A model generated the notes under the pieces. It saw only the letters and a list, made by a program, of their open reading frames with translations. It searched no databases and was not told the DNA's origin. From JABFRJ01 sp031365465 (lineage in GTDB: Bacteria > Pseudomonadota > Alphaproteobacteria > Rhizobiales > Hyphomicrobiaceae): DNA of 24,432 nt. The DNA is taken from contig JANLYD010000411.1 of NCBI GenBank assembly GCA_031365465.1, positions 1-24,432 of the forward strand. The letters run 5' to 3'. Of the stretch, positions 1 through 7,494 are shown in pieces. Position numbers and translations under genes: made by a program. Numbering within the stretch: the stretch's first letter is position 1; every line of letters starts with the position of its first letter.

Positions 1-30
1 ACAAAGCATCTCGGAGATATTGACCAGTCG

Positions 31-57
31 TGGGTCCCGGCCTTCGCCGGGATGACG
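31..57. repeat. REP-like palindromic element
   Basis: The stretch contains a 7-bp inverted repeat, TCCCGGC (35-41) and GCCGGGA (46-52), around a CTTC loop, within a TGGGTCCCGGCCTTCGCCGG-type unit that reads GTCATCCCGGC on the other strand. Such units are widely dispersed in Hyphomicrobiales genomes. It lies 35 bp beyond the 3' end of yidC and could also end or stabilise that transcript. I see only one copy in this window. Confidence 0.6.
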
Positions 58-91
58 AAAAGCTAGGTAGGCTCGTTCTTACGCGGAACAG

Positions 92-1999
92 TCAAGCTTC
101 ACTTTTTTTTTTGAAACGTTCGATCCATTTCTCGACGCCGAGATTCTTCCAGAGATGGATGTCGGCGCCGTTCTTCTGCATGATGTAATATTGCTGCCCG
201 AGCGACAGGATATTGCTCCAGGCCCAATAGATCACCAAGCCCGCCGGGAAGGCCGCCATGGTGAAAGTGAACAGTACCGGCATCCAGTTGAAGATCTTCT
301 GCTGCATCGGATCGGCCTGCTGCGGATTGAGCTGCATGGTCATCCACATGGTCGCGCCCATGACCATCGGCCAGAACCCCAAGTGCAGATATTCGCCGAT
401 CAGGGGCACGGCAACCGGATTGAACGGCAACAACCCGAACAGGTTGAACAGGTTCGACGGGTCGGCCGCCGACAAGTCCTTCACCCAGCCGTAGAACGGC
501 GCGTGACGCATATCGATGGTGACGAACAACACCTTGTAGAGCGCGAAGAACACCGGGAACTGCAGCAGCATCGGCAGACAGCCCGACGCCGGATTGATCT
601 TGTGATCGGAGTAGAGCTTCATCATCTCCTTCTGCTGGCGTTCGCGGTCGTCCTTGTGCAGCTCCTTGATGCGCTCCATCTCGGGCTGCATCTTCTTCAT
701 CTTGGCCATGGCTTCGTAGCTCTTGTTGGCCAACGGGAAGAACGCGGCTTTCGCGAGCACGGTAACTGCAAGGATTGCCAGACCGAAGTTGCCGAGCAGC
801 GCCGACAGCTTTTCGATCAGCCAGAACATCGGCTTAGCGATAAAGTGCGACCAACCCCAGTCGATCATCAGATCGAAGCGCTTGATCCCGGCCTCACCGT
901 AGGCGTTGACGGTGCGAACTTCCTTGGCGCCCGCGAACAGTTGCGACTGCACAGCCTGGGTGCCGTTCGGCTCGATCGTCACGGCTTCAAGCACGTAATC
1001 GCTCTGGAAGCCTTCTTCCTGCATCCCGGGGACAGCTTTGTAGCCGGTGACATGTGCGTCATAGGTCGCCGACTGCGGTGGGATCAGCACCGCCGCCCAA
1101 TATTTATCGGTGAAGCCCAACCACCCGCCCTTGGTCGCCGTGAAGCTCTTCTCGCCGACGGCCGTTTTCTTTTCCTTCTCGCGGTTCGCCGCTTCCTTGG
1201 TCAGATCGGCGTAATTGATCTCCTGCAGACCGACACTGGTGTCGGCGCTGAGGACGCCGATCAGCCCCTCGTGAAGCACGGCAAAGCCTTGCGTCTTAGG
1301 CGTTCCGAGGCGGAAAATCTTTCCGTACGGCTGCAGAATGATAGGTGTTGCGGCCTTGTTCTCGACCTCGTCCTTGACCGCGAACATGTACTTGTCATCG
1401 ACCGAGATGGACCGCTTGAATATCTGGCCCTGGCCGTTGTCGAACGTCAAAACGACGGGAGTCGCGGGCGTCAATGCGCCGGTTCCCTGCTGCGTCCAGA
1501 GTGTCTCGCGGTTCGGCACCGCCACCGTTTGACCTGCGGCCGGGATCCAGCCGAATTCGGCAAAATACGCTTCTTTGGCGCCGGATGGCTCGAACAACAC
1601 GACGTTGGCGCTCTTGGGCTCTGTGGTCTCGCGATATTTGGCGAGCACCAGATCGTCGATGCGGCCGCCTTTGAGGGCGATCGACCCAGTGAGGCTCGGC
1701 GTCTGCAACGCCACGCGCGGCGACAGCGCAAGTGCACCAGCGCGGTTCAAGCCGATTGCCGCTGCGGCATTGCCGGGCAATGTGCCACCGGTAGATGTGC
1801 CGGTACCAGCGCCGGCCGGGCTGCCGCTTGAAACTCCGGCGCCTGTCTGGGCGACAGGCACCGTCGAGCGCTCGATCTGGGCTTGGCGGCGACGCTCCTG
1901 CTCTTTCGGATAGACGAAAATGTATTGCCAGCCCAGCAGCACCATCAGCGACAGCACGACCGCCAGGATCATGTTCTTCTGTGAATCGGGATCGTTCAT
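92..1999 (-). CDS. yidC: Membrane protein insertase YidC
   Basis: YidC inserts and folds inner-membrane proteins, alone or with the Sec translocon. The 635-residue length fits the Gram-negative form. A first membrane segment (about residues 10-29) follows the start NDPDSQKN. It is followed by an A/G/S/T-rich linker and the large periplasmic P1 domain. From about residue 390 comes the YidC/Oxa1 core, with motifs PLANKSYEAMAKMKKMQPEM and NPASGCLPMLLQFPVFFALY. Lys417, in AKAAFFPL, lines up by eye with the groove arginine of E. coli YidC; a positive charge is kept. The C-terminus is basic (RFKKKSEA) and is encoded partly by a run of ten A (103-112 on the plus strand). The gene is the last of the rpmH-rnpA-yidC cluster, 153 nt after rnpA. 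No yidD is visible between them, although many bacteria have it there. Confidence 0.98.
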   Translation of the reverse strand: MNDPDSQKNMILAVVLSLMVLLGWQYIFVYPKEQERRRQAQIERSTVPVAQTGAGVSSGSPAGAGTGTSTGGTLPGNAAAAIGLNRAGALALSPRVALQTPSLTGSIALKGGRIDDLVLAKYRETTEPKSANVVLFEPSGAKEAYFAEFGWIPAAGQTVAVPNRETLWTQQGTGALTPATPVVLTFDNGQGQIFKRSISVDDKYMFAVKDEVENKAATPIILQPYGKIFRLGTPKTQGFAVLHEGLIGVLSADTSVGLQEINYADLTKEAANREKEKKTAVGEKSFTATKGGWLGFTDKYWAAVLIPPQSATYDAHVTGYKAVPGMQEEGFQSDYVLEAVTIEPNGTQAVQSQLFAGAKEVRTVNAYGEAGIKRFDLMIDWGWSHFIAKPMFWLIEKLSALLGNFGLAILAVTVLAKAAFFPLANKSYEAMAKMKKMQPEMERIKELHKDDRERQQKEMMKLYSDHKINPASGCLPMLLQFPVFFALYKVLFVTIDMRHAPFYGWVKDLSAADPSNLFNLFGLLPFNPVAVPLIGEYLHLGFWPMVMGATMWMTMQLNPQQADPMQQKIFNWMPVLFTFTMAAFPAGLVIYWAWSNILSLGQQYYIMQKNGADIHLWKNLGVEKWIERFKKKSEA

Positions 2000-2152
2000 A
2001 GCGGGCTCGCGGCTTTCGGCGTCGGCATTGTGATGAGGGGGTCTGGCATCGGCCGATAGCTCGGCCTGAAATCTGGGGTTGACATGGACGGGCTATGGCA
2101 CGGCGTCAAGCAGCAGGCTCCGTCGTGGCTGTCGCAGATCGTGTCGCAGTCG

Positions 2153-2638
2153 CTATGACTGCCGTTTTGGCCGTGCCGCCGTGACGGCATTCGCTCGAGC
2201 CAATTTAGAGATTGCCGTGTTGAAATCGGCGACCAGTTGGTCGAAGGGGATATCAAGCGAGGCTGGACGCGCAATCACCACGCAATCCCAAGTTGCGAGA
2301 TTCGCTGGAACATCGACCAGCCGCAGCGCGTGCGACAAACGACGGCGCATTCTATTGCGCTCGTGCGCCTTGCCGACTTTCTTCGTGATGGTAAATCCGT
2401 AGCGTACGCCCGATGTCTGCGGCGCTGTCGTCGAAGCTCGGGCTGCGCTTCCTGCCGTGATACTGGATGCGATCTCAGACGGCGCGATAGCCGATGTGGT
2501 CTCAGATCGCGGCTTGCCCTCAAGCAAAAACGCCGATCCGGACCAGCGCACTCCACCGCGAAGGCGTTGAAACTCGGCACGCTTGCGCATCGTTCGCAGG
2601 CGCGGCCCATAGCGTCGGTGGGACTTATCTGCCCCCAC
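2153..2638 (-). CDS. rnpA: Ribonuclease P protein component
   Basis: RnpA is the protein subunit of RNase P, which matures tRNA 5' ends. The family signature is clear: the start of the core MRKRAEFQRLRGG, then YGFTITKKVGKAHERNRMRRRL with the RNR-x-RRR RNA-binding motif. Between the two lies an insert of about 30 residues rich in A, S and T, which most family members lack. The start is uncertain. I chose a GTG at 2638 because GGGAG stands 8 nt before it, giving 161 residues. An ATG at 2590 (145 residues) is closer to the usual family length but has no ribosome binding site. The frame is open up to 2716, where a TTG could also serve. The gene follows rpmH closely, the order found in most bacteria. 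Confidence 0.93.
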   Translation of the reverse strand: MGADKSHRRYGPRLRTMRKRAEFQRLRGGVRWSGSAFLLEGKPRSETTSAIAPSEIASSITAGSAARASTTAPQTSGVRYGFTITKKVGKAHERNRMRRRLSHALRLVDVPANLATWDCVVIARPASLDIPFDQLVADFNTAISKLARANAVTAARPKRQS

Positions 2639-2731
2639 GAGCGTCACTCCCGGCGCAGCAGTTGATCTGTGCATACGCACGCCAAACTCGCGGTCGACCC
2701 AGTTTTGCGGCGCCAAAAGGCAGCCGAAAAT

Positions 2732-2866
2732 TCAAGCCGACAAACGCTTGCGGCCCTTGGCGCGACGGCGAGCAAGCACGTTGCGGCCACCCACGGTCGA
2801 CATCCGATGACGGAAACCATGGCGGCGCTTGCGCACGATTTTGCTAGGCTGGTAGGTGCGTTTCAC
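2732..2866 (-). CDS. rpmH: 50S ribosomal protein L34
   Basis: L34 is a small basic protein of the large ribosomal subunit. The 44 codons read KRTYQPSKIVRKRRHGFRHR after the initiator and end in RAKGRKRLSA, typical of L34 over its full length. The start is GTG at 2866, preceded by GGAG with an 8-nt spacer. The frame stays open upstream to 3082, but that extension has no L34 character. It heads the rpmH-rnpA-yidC cluster. A near-consensus promoter lies about 190 nt upstream, so the leader is rather long. Confidence 0.97.
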   Translation of the reverse strand: MKRTYQPSKIVRKRRHGFRHRMSTVGGRNVLARRRAKGRKRLSA

Positions 2867-3053
2867 GTCACAGGCTCCATCGCGTTCGAACCGCTGACCG
2901 CGCCGCTGGGCGGGCATGTCGCGGGCTTGAAGTGGTTTCCAGTGCAGCGAGACGCGGACGTCAATCCAGCGAACGCTACGGACACATGAGAACAAGCTGA
3001 AGCACGGCAACGCCATCGCGCGCCTTGTGCCCAGCCGGATCCGGAAGTTGCCG

Positions 3054-3082
3054 CTTATAGGCCGCTCAATCCTGCCAGTCAA
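3054..3082 (-). promoter_or_regulatory. Sigma-70 promoter of rpmH-rnpA-yidC
   Basis: On the minus strand TTGACT (3077-3082) and TATAAG (3054-3059) are separated by exactly 17 nt, a near-consensus housekeeping promoter. Transcription would begin near 3046, leaving a leader of about 180 nt before rpmH. Confidence 0.75.
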
Positions 3083-3088
3083 CGCGTT

Positions 3089-3107
3089 GGCGAACGGCGG
3101 GCGAACG
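3089..3107 (-). promoter_or_regulatory. 11-bp-period direct repeat with GAAC-N7-GAAC (LexA-like)
   Basis: GGCGAACG occurs at 3089-3096 and 3100-3107, 11 bp apart. On the minus strand this gives GTTC-N7-GTTC (3092-3106), the form of the alphaproteobacterial LexA box. It lies 7 bp upstream of the rpmH -35 element. LexA binding is inferred from the pattern only; the match has eight fixed bases. Confidence 0.35.
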
Positions 3108-3146
3108 AATTATTTCGGTTGCCGCCGCTTTTTCTTTGTCAATTTG

Positions 3147-3193
3147 TTAACCGAGTGGCAAGTTTCTTTAACCGTTCTTTTACCGTTCTTTAA
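3147..3193 (+). promoter_or_regulatory. Phased repeats with GTTC-N7-GTTC and TTAA motifs (LexA- or CtrA-like)
   Basis: ACCGTTCTTT occurs at 3171-3180 and 3182-3191, an 11-bp period. It creates GTTC-N7-GTTC (3174-3188), the LexA pattern. TTAA (3168), TTTA (3179) and TTAA (3190) are also 11 bp apart, the spacing of CtrA half-sites (TTAA-N7-TTAA), and another TTAA stands at 3147, 21 bp upstream. The stretch is 137-183 bp before the kinase start and 65 bp or more above the rpmH -35. The sequence cannot say which protein binds. Confidence 0.4.
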
Positions 3194-3329
3194 CGCACAC
3201 ATCATCGTCAAATCGTTTGCATAAGCATCGACTCGCCTGATCATATGATAGTCTTCTTGTTATAGTTCCTGGCGCGTGATGCGGCCACACTCAATTTTTT
3301 GAGCCATTTATATCTGCGAGCCTGATCAC

Positions 3330-5537
3330 ATGCCGAACCAAGCCCGGAGCCCAACGTCGATGGCTGCCGTACCGGTTGATGCCACTGCTGAAACCGGCAT
3401 CAATTGGGTTGAGCTGCTGCCGCCGGCGATCGTCGTCGATGAAGCTCTTGTCGTTCGCGAGATGACGCGCGATGCCTTGGCGTTCGTCAGACCGCTCGGC
3501 GAGACGTCAAAGCAGCGTGCGCTGCACGATATTCTGCTGCCCGAATTCGAGGCACCGGCGCGCGCCGGCTTGCAGCTTGCGCTCGGCGCCGGCACGCTAT
3601 CGCTCTCGCTTCCGGTCGCCGTCGCCGTCGGTGGCGTAATCCGCAAGATTGCGCTCCAATGCCGCCGCTTGAGCAACGCGCTGGATGGACAAAAACAGGC
3701 ACTCATCACCTTCATCGACGCAGGCGACGCGACGGGCGAGGCAACAGTGCCGATCGGGCGCATCATCGAAAGCGAGGAACGCCTTCGGCTCGCCAACGAA
3801 GCTGCGGGCATCGGCACCTTCGCCATCGATGCAAAAACCGGAATGGCCCACTATTCGCCCGAACTTACGACGATGCTCGGCATTCCCGGCGCAGAGACGG
3901 TGCCCATTCAGCAAGCTTTCCAACGCATTCATCGCGACGACGTGCAGCGCGTGCGCCGGCTTTACGGCGCGGCGCAAAGCCCGTCCGGCGACGGGCGGTT
4001 GGAGATGGAGTTTCGTTTCGTTCTGCCGGGCGGACTTGTGCGCTGGATGAGTTGGCACGGGCGGTTTCAGTTCGCCGCGACGCCTGCCGGGCGAGAGCCC
4101 ATCCGCATCGTTGGCGTTTGCGTCGACATCACGCAGCGCAAGCGTGCGGAGGATGCGCTGAAGGGATCGGAGGCGCGCTATCGCAGCGTCGTCGAAGGTT
4201 CGCTGCAAGGCATCGTCATCCAGCAGAACGAGCGGATCGTCTATGCGAACTCCGCGATGGCTCGCATCTTCGGCTACGAGAGCGCGCAAGACCTGCTGGG
4301 CAAGTCGACATTCGATGATTTCGTCGCGCCGGAAGAGCGAGAGTTGCTGCGTGCGCGCACGGCGGCTGCCACCCGAGGCGAAGTGGTTGCCCCGCATCCG
4401 GGATGGCGCGGTTTTCGTACCGATGGGCGGGAAATATGGGTCTCTGCGATGGCTCATCTGGCCGAATGGAAGGAAAAGCCTGCTGTAGTGTCGTTCTATC
4501 TCGACATCACGGAACGGAAATTGGCCGAACGGCGCCTTAGTGAGAGTCTGCGACTGATCCAGCTCGCTTGCGCGGCGGGCCGCATGGGAACATGGCATTT
4601 CGATTACAGCACGCTTGTTTCCGAGTTGTCCGACGAAGCGCTGGAGCTGCTGGGTATCGACAAACGCTCGTGGACTAAGTCACTCAGAGAAGTGGCCGCG
4701 ATCGTTCACCCCGACGACCGGCCGACATGGCAGAAAACCGTCGACACCTCGATCACGGATAAATCGGCCGTCGATATGGAATTTCGCGTCGTTCGGCCTA
4801 ACGGCGACGTACGTTGGATGCTCGTGCGGGGTACCGTCGTGAAGTCGGACGAGCAAGGCCGTTTCGAGGCTTTCGGTGTCATTCTCGATATTTCAGAACG
4901 CAAACATGCCGAGCAGCGGCAGTCCATCTTACTTCAGGAACTCGATCATCGCGTGAAGAACTCGCTGGCCAACATCCAGTTGGTCATGGAGCGGTCGTCG
5001 GCTCAGGCGACGTCGGTCGACGCCTTCAAGGCCGTGCTGCAAGAACGGCTGATGTCCATGTCGATGATGCATTCACGGCTGAGCAAAGGCGGCTGGGTTG
5101 GCGTGAGGCTCGCCGACATCATCAACGATGCGCTCGCGCCTTATCTCGAAGATGGAAAGACGCTTGTGGAGGGCGCGGAGATCGTGCTCACTCCGAACGC
5201 TTCGCAGGCGGTCGCGATGGTCGCTTTCGAGCTTGCGACCAACGCTGCAAAATATGGCGCGCTGCTGCATGATCACGGCCAGGTTCAAGTACGCTGGCAT
5301 CTGGACATGGACGAGACTTCGCCTGCCGTGCCGAAGGCACTGGTCATAACTTGGACTGAAAGCGGCGGGCCCACGATCGCGCAGCCGACGCGCAGGGGCT
5401 ATGGCACGAGTGTCATCCGCGAACTCATCCCGTACGAGCTTCGGGGCAGCAAATGCAGCCACGCCATCACCTCCGAGGGAGTGGCGTGCAGAATTGAAAT
5501 CCCCGCGCGCTTTCTGGTCCGCGACAGCCAAGCCTGA
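3330..5537 (+). CDS. Multi-PAS HWE-family sensor histidine kinase
   Basis: This is a cytoplasmic sensor kinase; no membrane segment or signal peptide is visible. A PAS-like N-terminal region (about 25-130) is followed by three PAS/PAC units, at about 148-272, 280-395 and 405-525, each ending in a D-I-T/S-x-R-K-type PAC segment. The kinase domain is of the HWE type: ELDHRVKNSLANIQ with the phosphoacceptor His540, then FELATNAAKYGAL, WTESGGP and GYGTSVIREL. HWE kinases in alphaproteobacteria often feed light, redox or general stress pathways; the signal here is unknown. The ATG at 3330 has only a weak ribosome binding site. An in-frame ATG at 3360, preceded by GGAG at 10 nt, is an alternative. 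The gene is convergent with a receiver-only regulator 37 nt beyond its stop, a plausible partner. Confidence 0.93.
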   Translation: MPNQARSPTSMAAVPVDATAETGINWVELLPPAIVVDEALVVREMTRDALAFVRPLGETSKQRALHDILLPEFEAPARAGLQLALGAGTLSLSLPVAVAVGGVIRKIALQCRRLSNALDGQKQALITFIDAGDATGEATVPIGRIIESEERLRLANEAAGIGTFAIDAKTGMAHYSPELTTMLGIPGAETVPIQQAFQRIHRDDVQRVRRLYGAAQSPSGDGRLEMEFRFVLPGGLVRWMSWHGRFQFAATPAGREPIRIVGVCVDITQRKRAEDALKGSEARYRSVVEGSLQGIVIQQNERIVYANSAMARIFGYESAQDLLGKSTFDDFVAPEERELLRARTAAATRGEVVAPHPGWRGFRTDGREIWVSAMAHLAEWKEKPAVVSFYLDITERKLAERRLSESLRLIQLACAAGRMGTWHFDYSTLVSELSDEALELLGIDKRSWTKSLREVAAIVHPDDRPTWQKTVDTSITDKSAVDMEFRVVRPNGDVRWMLVRGTVVKSDEQGRFEAFGVILDISERKHAEQRQSILLQELDHRVKNSLANIQLVMERSSAQATSVDAFKAVLQERLMSMSMMHSRLSKGGWVGVRLADIINDALAPYLEDGKTLVEGAEIVLTPNASQAVAMVAFELATNAAKYGALLHDHGQVQVRWHLDMDETSPAVPKALVITWTESGGPTIAQPTRRGYGTSVIRELIPYELRGSKCSHAITSEGVACRIEIPARFLVRDSQA

Positions 5538-5574
5538 CGTCGCGGACTGCCACGAAGCCTTCGGACGCGGGTGT

Positions 5575-6078
5575 TCAAAGGTATTTGTGGACGGCGCCGA
5601 CACGACGAAGTGTGGCCATCAACATTGAGCCGCCGACGGGTTTGTTGAGAACGCAATCGACCAGCGACGCCACTCGCGGCGAGATCGTGTCGCCGGAAAT
5701 AATCACGACGGGAATTTTGCGCGCAACCATGGCGTCGATCAAGCCATAGCTGTCGCCGCCATCTTCAAGATTGATATCCACGAGCGCAAAATCGGGAGCT
5801 TTGGCAACCAGCAGTTCTTCAGCGTCCAAGACACTTGCGGCCGGACCGATGACAACCATGCCTGCCAACTCGAGCATGGATTTATAGCCCTGCGCGATCA
5901 GCCAAGAGTCTTCGATCAATAAAACAGTTCGTCCCTTCAGAACTTCTTGGGCCACTTCGATCCTGCGATTTTTCTTCAGTACAACTGGATCGAACTTCGG
6001 GAGCGGAACGTCGCCACCTGCGGTTCGATCTGTCGAACTCGAGCCATTGACCGTCGTACTAAAGGTCCCCTGGATCAC
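5575..6078 (-). CDS. Receiver-only response regulator
   Basis: The 167-residue protein is one REC domain (about residues 50-162) behind a 45-residue flexible N-terminus. Glu56-Asp57, phosphoacceptor Asp101 (ALVDINLEDG), Ser128 (VVIISGD, in place of the usual Thr) and Lys146 (VLNKPV) are all present. There is no output domain, so it should act by protein contact or as a phosphate relay or sink. The GTG start at 6078 is chosen because GGAGG stands 7 nt before it; the frame is open further upstream. The HWE kinase encoded convergently next to it is the likeliest partner, since HWE kinases are often paired with this REC type, but that is inference. A GATAAT sequence just upstream may be part of its own promoter. 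Confidence 0.9.
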   Translation of the reverse strand: MIQGTFSTTVNGSSSTDRTAGGDVPLPKFDPVVLKKNRRIEVAQEVLKGRTVLLIEDSWLIAQGYKSMLELAGMVVIGPAASVLDAEELLVAKAPDFALVDINLEDGGDSYGLIDAMVARKIPVVIISGDTISPRVASLVDCVLNKPVGGSMLMATLRRVGAVHKYL

Positions 6079-6128
6079 AATAAAACCTCCAAGTTTATTA
6101 TCACAGCATTGCCAAAGTAACACACCCC

Positions 6129-6159
6129 GGTTCGGCGACCTTACTCAGGTCGCCGAACC
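6129..6159 (-). terminator. Perfect 12-bp hairpin after the phasin-like gene
   Basis: GGTTCGGCGACC (6129-6140) and GGTCGCCGAACC (6148-6159) form a perfect 12-bp stem with a 7-nt loop, starting 23 nt beyond the stop of the phasin-like gene. Read on the minus strand it is followed by GGGGTGTGTTACTTT, without a strong U run, so it may be an imperfect intrinsic terminator or an mRNA-stabilising structure. It separates that transcript from the receiver gene downstream. Confidence 0.6.
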
Positions 6160-6182
6160 AACAAGCAGTTCAAACTCCCACT

Positions 6183-6632
6183 TTAACCGTGGCCGTGGCT
6201 GCGTGCCCCGGACCCGTTGGCTTTCTCGAATGGTCGCACCATGCGGTCCTTGGTTTCGGGTGCAGACCACGTCATTGCCAAAGCCGTCGAACTTTTTGCC
6301 ACCTGCGATGCGACCGTCGTGCCGACGGCCAGATGATCGTGACTATCGGCGATCATGCGGTCCAGCGCACCTTTCGACCATTCCATCCACAACTGCACGA
6401 CGTCCTGAGCCGTCTTGGCGTGAAGCGCATCACGTCCGAGTTCAGCCATCGCTTCCGCAGATTCGCGCCGGCGGGCGATCCACCGATTGATTACCGTTTC
6501 AGAATCGGCCAGCACTTCGTCCTGGGCGGTTTTCGCAATTTCTAGGTGTTCGGCTGCCGCCTCGCGCAGCGGATCAGCCAAATCCGGTAACGCGTGTTGC
6601 TGTTTTTGCTTCTGTTTATAGTCAACTGTCAT
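6183..6632 (-). CDS. Phasin-like protein
   Basis: The 149-residue protein is mostly helical, Ala-rich and without membrane segments. The central part, from LREAAAEHLEIAKTAQDEVL to DALHAKTAQDVVQLWMEWSK and DHLAVGTTVASQVAKSS, resembles the phasin_2 family, whose members coat polyhydroxyalkanoate granules or act as stress-related helper proteins. The tail is rich in G, H, R and S. The ATG at 6632 is preceded by GGGAG with a 7-8 nt spacer, and this ribosome binding site directly follows the stop codon of the FixK-like gene. The two genes are 11 nt apart and must be translationally linked. No polyhydroxyalkanoate synthesis genes are in the window, so granule binding is only inferred. Confidence 0.7.
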   Translation of the reverse strand: MTVDYKQKQKQQHALPDLADPLREAAAEHLEIAKTAQDEVLADSETVINRWIARRRESAEAMAELGRDALHAKTAQDVVQLWMEWSKGALDRMIADSHDHLAVGTTVASQVAKSSTALAMTWSAPETKDRMVRPFEKANGSGARSHGHG

Positions 6633-6643
6633 CAACCATCTCC

Positions 6644-7258
6644 CTATTTCAATCTGGTAGTTTTCCTGCCGCCAAAATCCGGCCTGAGGATCGCGGCAGT
6701 AAATTGTTTTGCTGCGGCGGGCTTTTGTACGGCCGGGAACGGAGGCGAGCGTTTAATGTCGCTTGGTTCCGAAAAATGCGAAGACGGGCTCGTCAGACTT
6801 TCCAGGATCATCTCGAGTTCGGCACTATGCACGGCATGCAAGACGCGTTGGAGAAGGTGCGAGGTCGAGGCACGCTCGTCGAAGATTTGACGATCGACAC
6901 ACCGCACGACGCTGTCGGTCAACGCAACACATTCGGCGGCGTGATACCCGGCGCAATCGTAGGTGAATACGTCGCCGTCGTTGAGAACTCGCGCGGTCGG
7001 GCGAAGATTGGGGAGCACGTGCCGGTGCACGAGAAGCTCACCGCATTCTACAAGATAGTAAAAGCGCGACGGGTCGCCGTTACTGAATAAAGTCGTGCGA
7101 GCCTGAAGCTGCCGCCGAACTGCAGCGTTCGCCAGAACCGCCCACAAACCATCGTCCGTCAGGTCTTCCAGCGAACGTAGATTGAGCAGTGTGGCCAGTT
7201 TAGTCCGATCAGAAGGTTCTTGCCCGTTCGTCGACATAGCCGCTAAACGCTTACGCAT
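6644..7258 (-). CDS. FixK/Crp-Fnr-like sensor domain protein without HTH
   Basis: Residues about 25-130 form a cNMP-binding-type beta barrel: LFSNGDPSRFYYLVECGELLV, then LNDGDVFTYDCAGYHAAECV. The second segment resembles FixK-type proteins (GDVFGLE...H...AEA) and lacks the FGE and Arg of the cyclic-nucleotide phosphate cassette, so cAMP binding is unlikely. A dimerisation-type helix follows (HLLQRVLHAVHSAELEMI). Where Crp/Fnr proteins carry a helix-turn-helix there is only a tail of about 45 residues rich in P, S and K. At 204 residues it is shorter than the usual 220-250. It may sense without binding DNA, or be a truncated regulator. The ATG at 7258 has GGGAGGGTAGG upstream; an internal ATG at 7237 has no ribosome binding site. 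Confidence 0.75.
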   Translation of the reverse strand: MRKRLAAMSTNGQEPSDRTKLATLLNLRSLEDLTDDGLWAVLANAAVRRQLQARTTLFSNGDPSRFYYLVECGELLVHRHVLPNLRPTARVLNDGDVFTYDCAGYHAAECVALTDSVVRCVDRQIFDERASTSHLLQRVLHAVHSAELEMILESLTSPSSHFSEPSDIKRSPPFPAVQKPAAAKQFTAAILRPDFGGRKTTRLK

Positions 7259-7494
7259 ACGATCGTACCTACCCTCCCTTCGTGACGAACTGTTGCTTGT
7301 CGCTCAGATCGCACCGCGTGCAGACCGCACAGCAAGTGGTCGGCGATCCCGGCTGAGACCAAGTGCGGACTTGAGTGCGCCATCCCGGTTAACTATTACT
7401 TGGAAGCAATACTCGCTGGCGCCGCTCATCAAAAGCTGGGGAGAAGACCACTGTCTTGCGGCTAGGTATTTTGGGCGATTGCCGAGGTAAGTCG

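Larger units (their letters stand above)
2867..3329. other. Intergenic region between rpmH and the HWE kinase gene
   Basis: This is the only gap above 300 bp. From the rpmH side it holds the leader of rpmH, the rpmH promoter (3054-3082), an 11-bp-period repeat pair GGCGAACG (3089-3107), an AT-rich stretch with a second repeat pair and phased TTAA motifs (3147-3193), a 10-bp palindrome ATCATATGAT (3240-3249), and a small CTCAA-TTTT-TTGAG hairpin (3290-3303) just before the kinase start. I see no gene in it and no clear DnaA boxes. Confidence 0.7.

Noticed and set aside
155..1831. 558-codon open frame on the plus strand antisense to yidC
   Set aside because: It mirrors the yidC codons, is rich in H, R, Q and E as expected for a GC-rich shadow frame, and shows no domain.
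1996..2274. 92-codon minus-strand frame that overlaps the yidC start, considered as yidD
   Set aside because: It lacks the Cys/Pro-rich YidD signature, runs through the 3' end of rnpA in another frame, and has shadow-like composition.
2867..3329. AT-rich gap beside rpmH considered as a replication origin
   Set aside because: No DnaA boxes of the TTATCCACA type are seen, dnaA is absent, and alphaproteobacterial origins are usually elsewhere.
3597..4598. 333-codon minus-strand frame within the HWE kinase gene
   Set aside because: Antisense shadow; Arg/His/Ala-rich with no recognisable domain, while the plus-strand frame has full PAS and kinase motifs.
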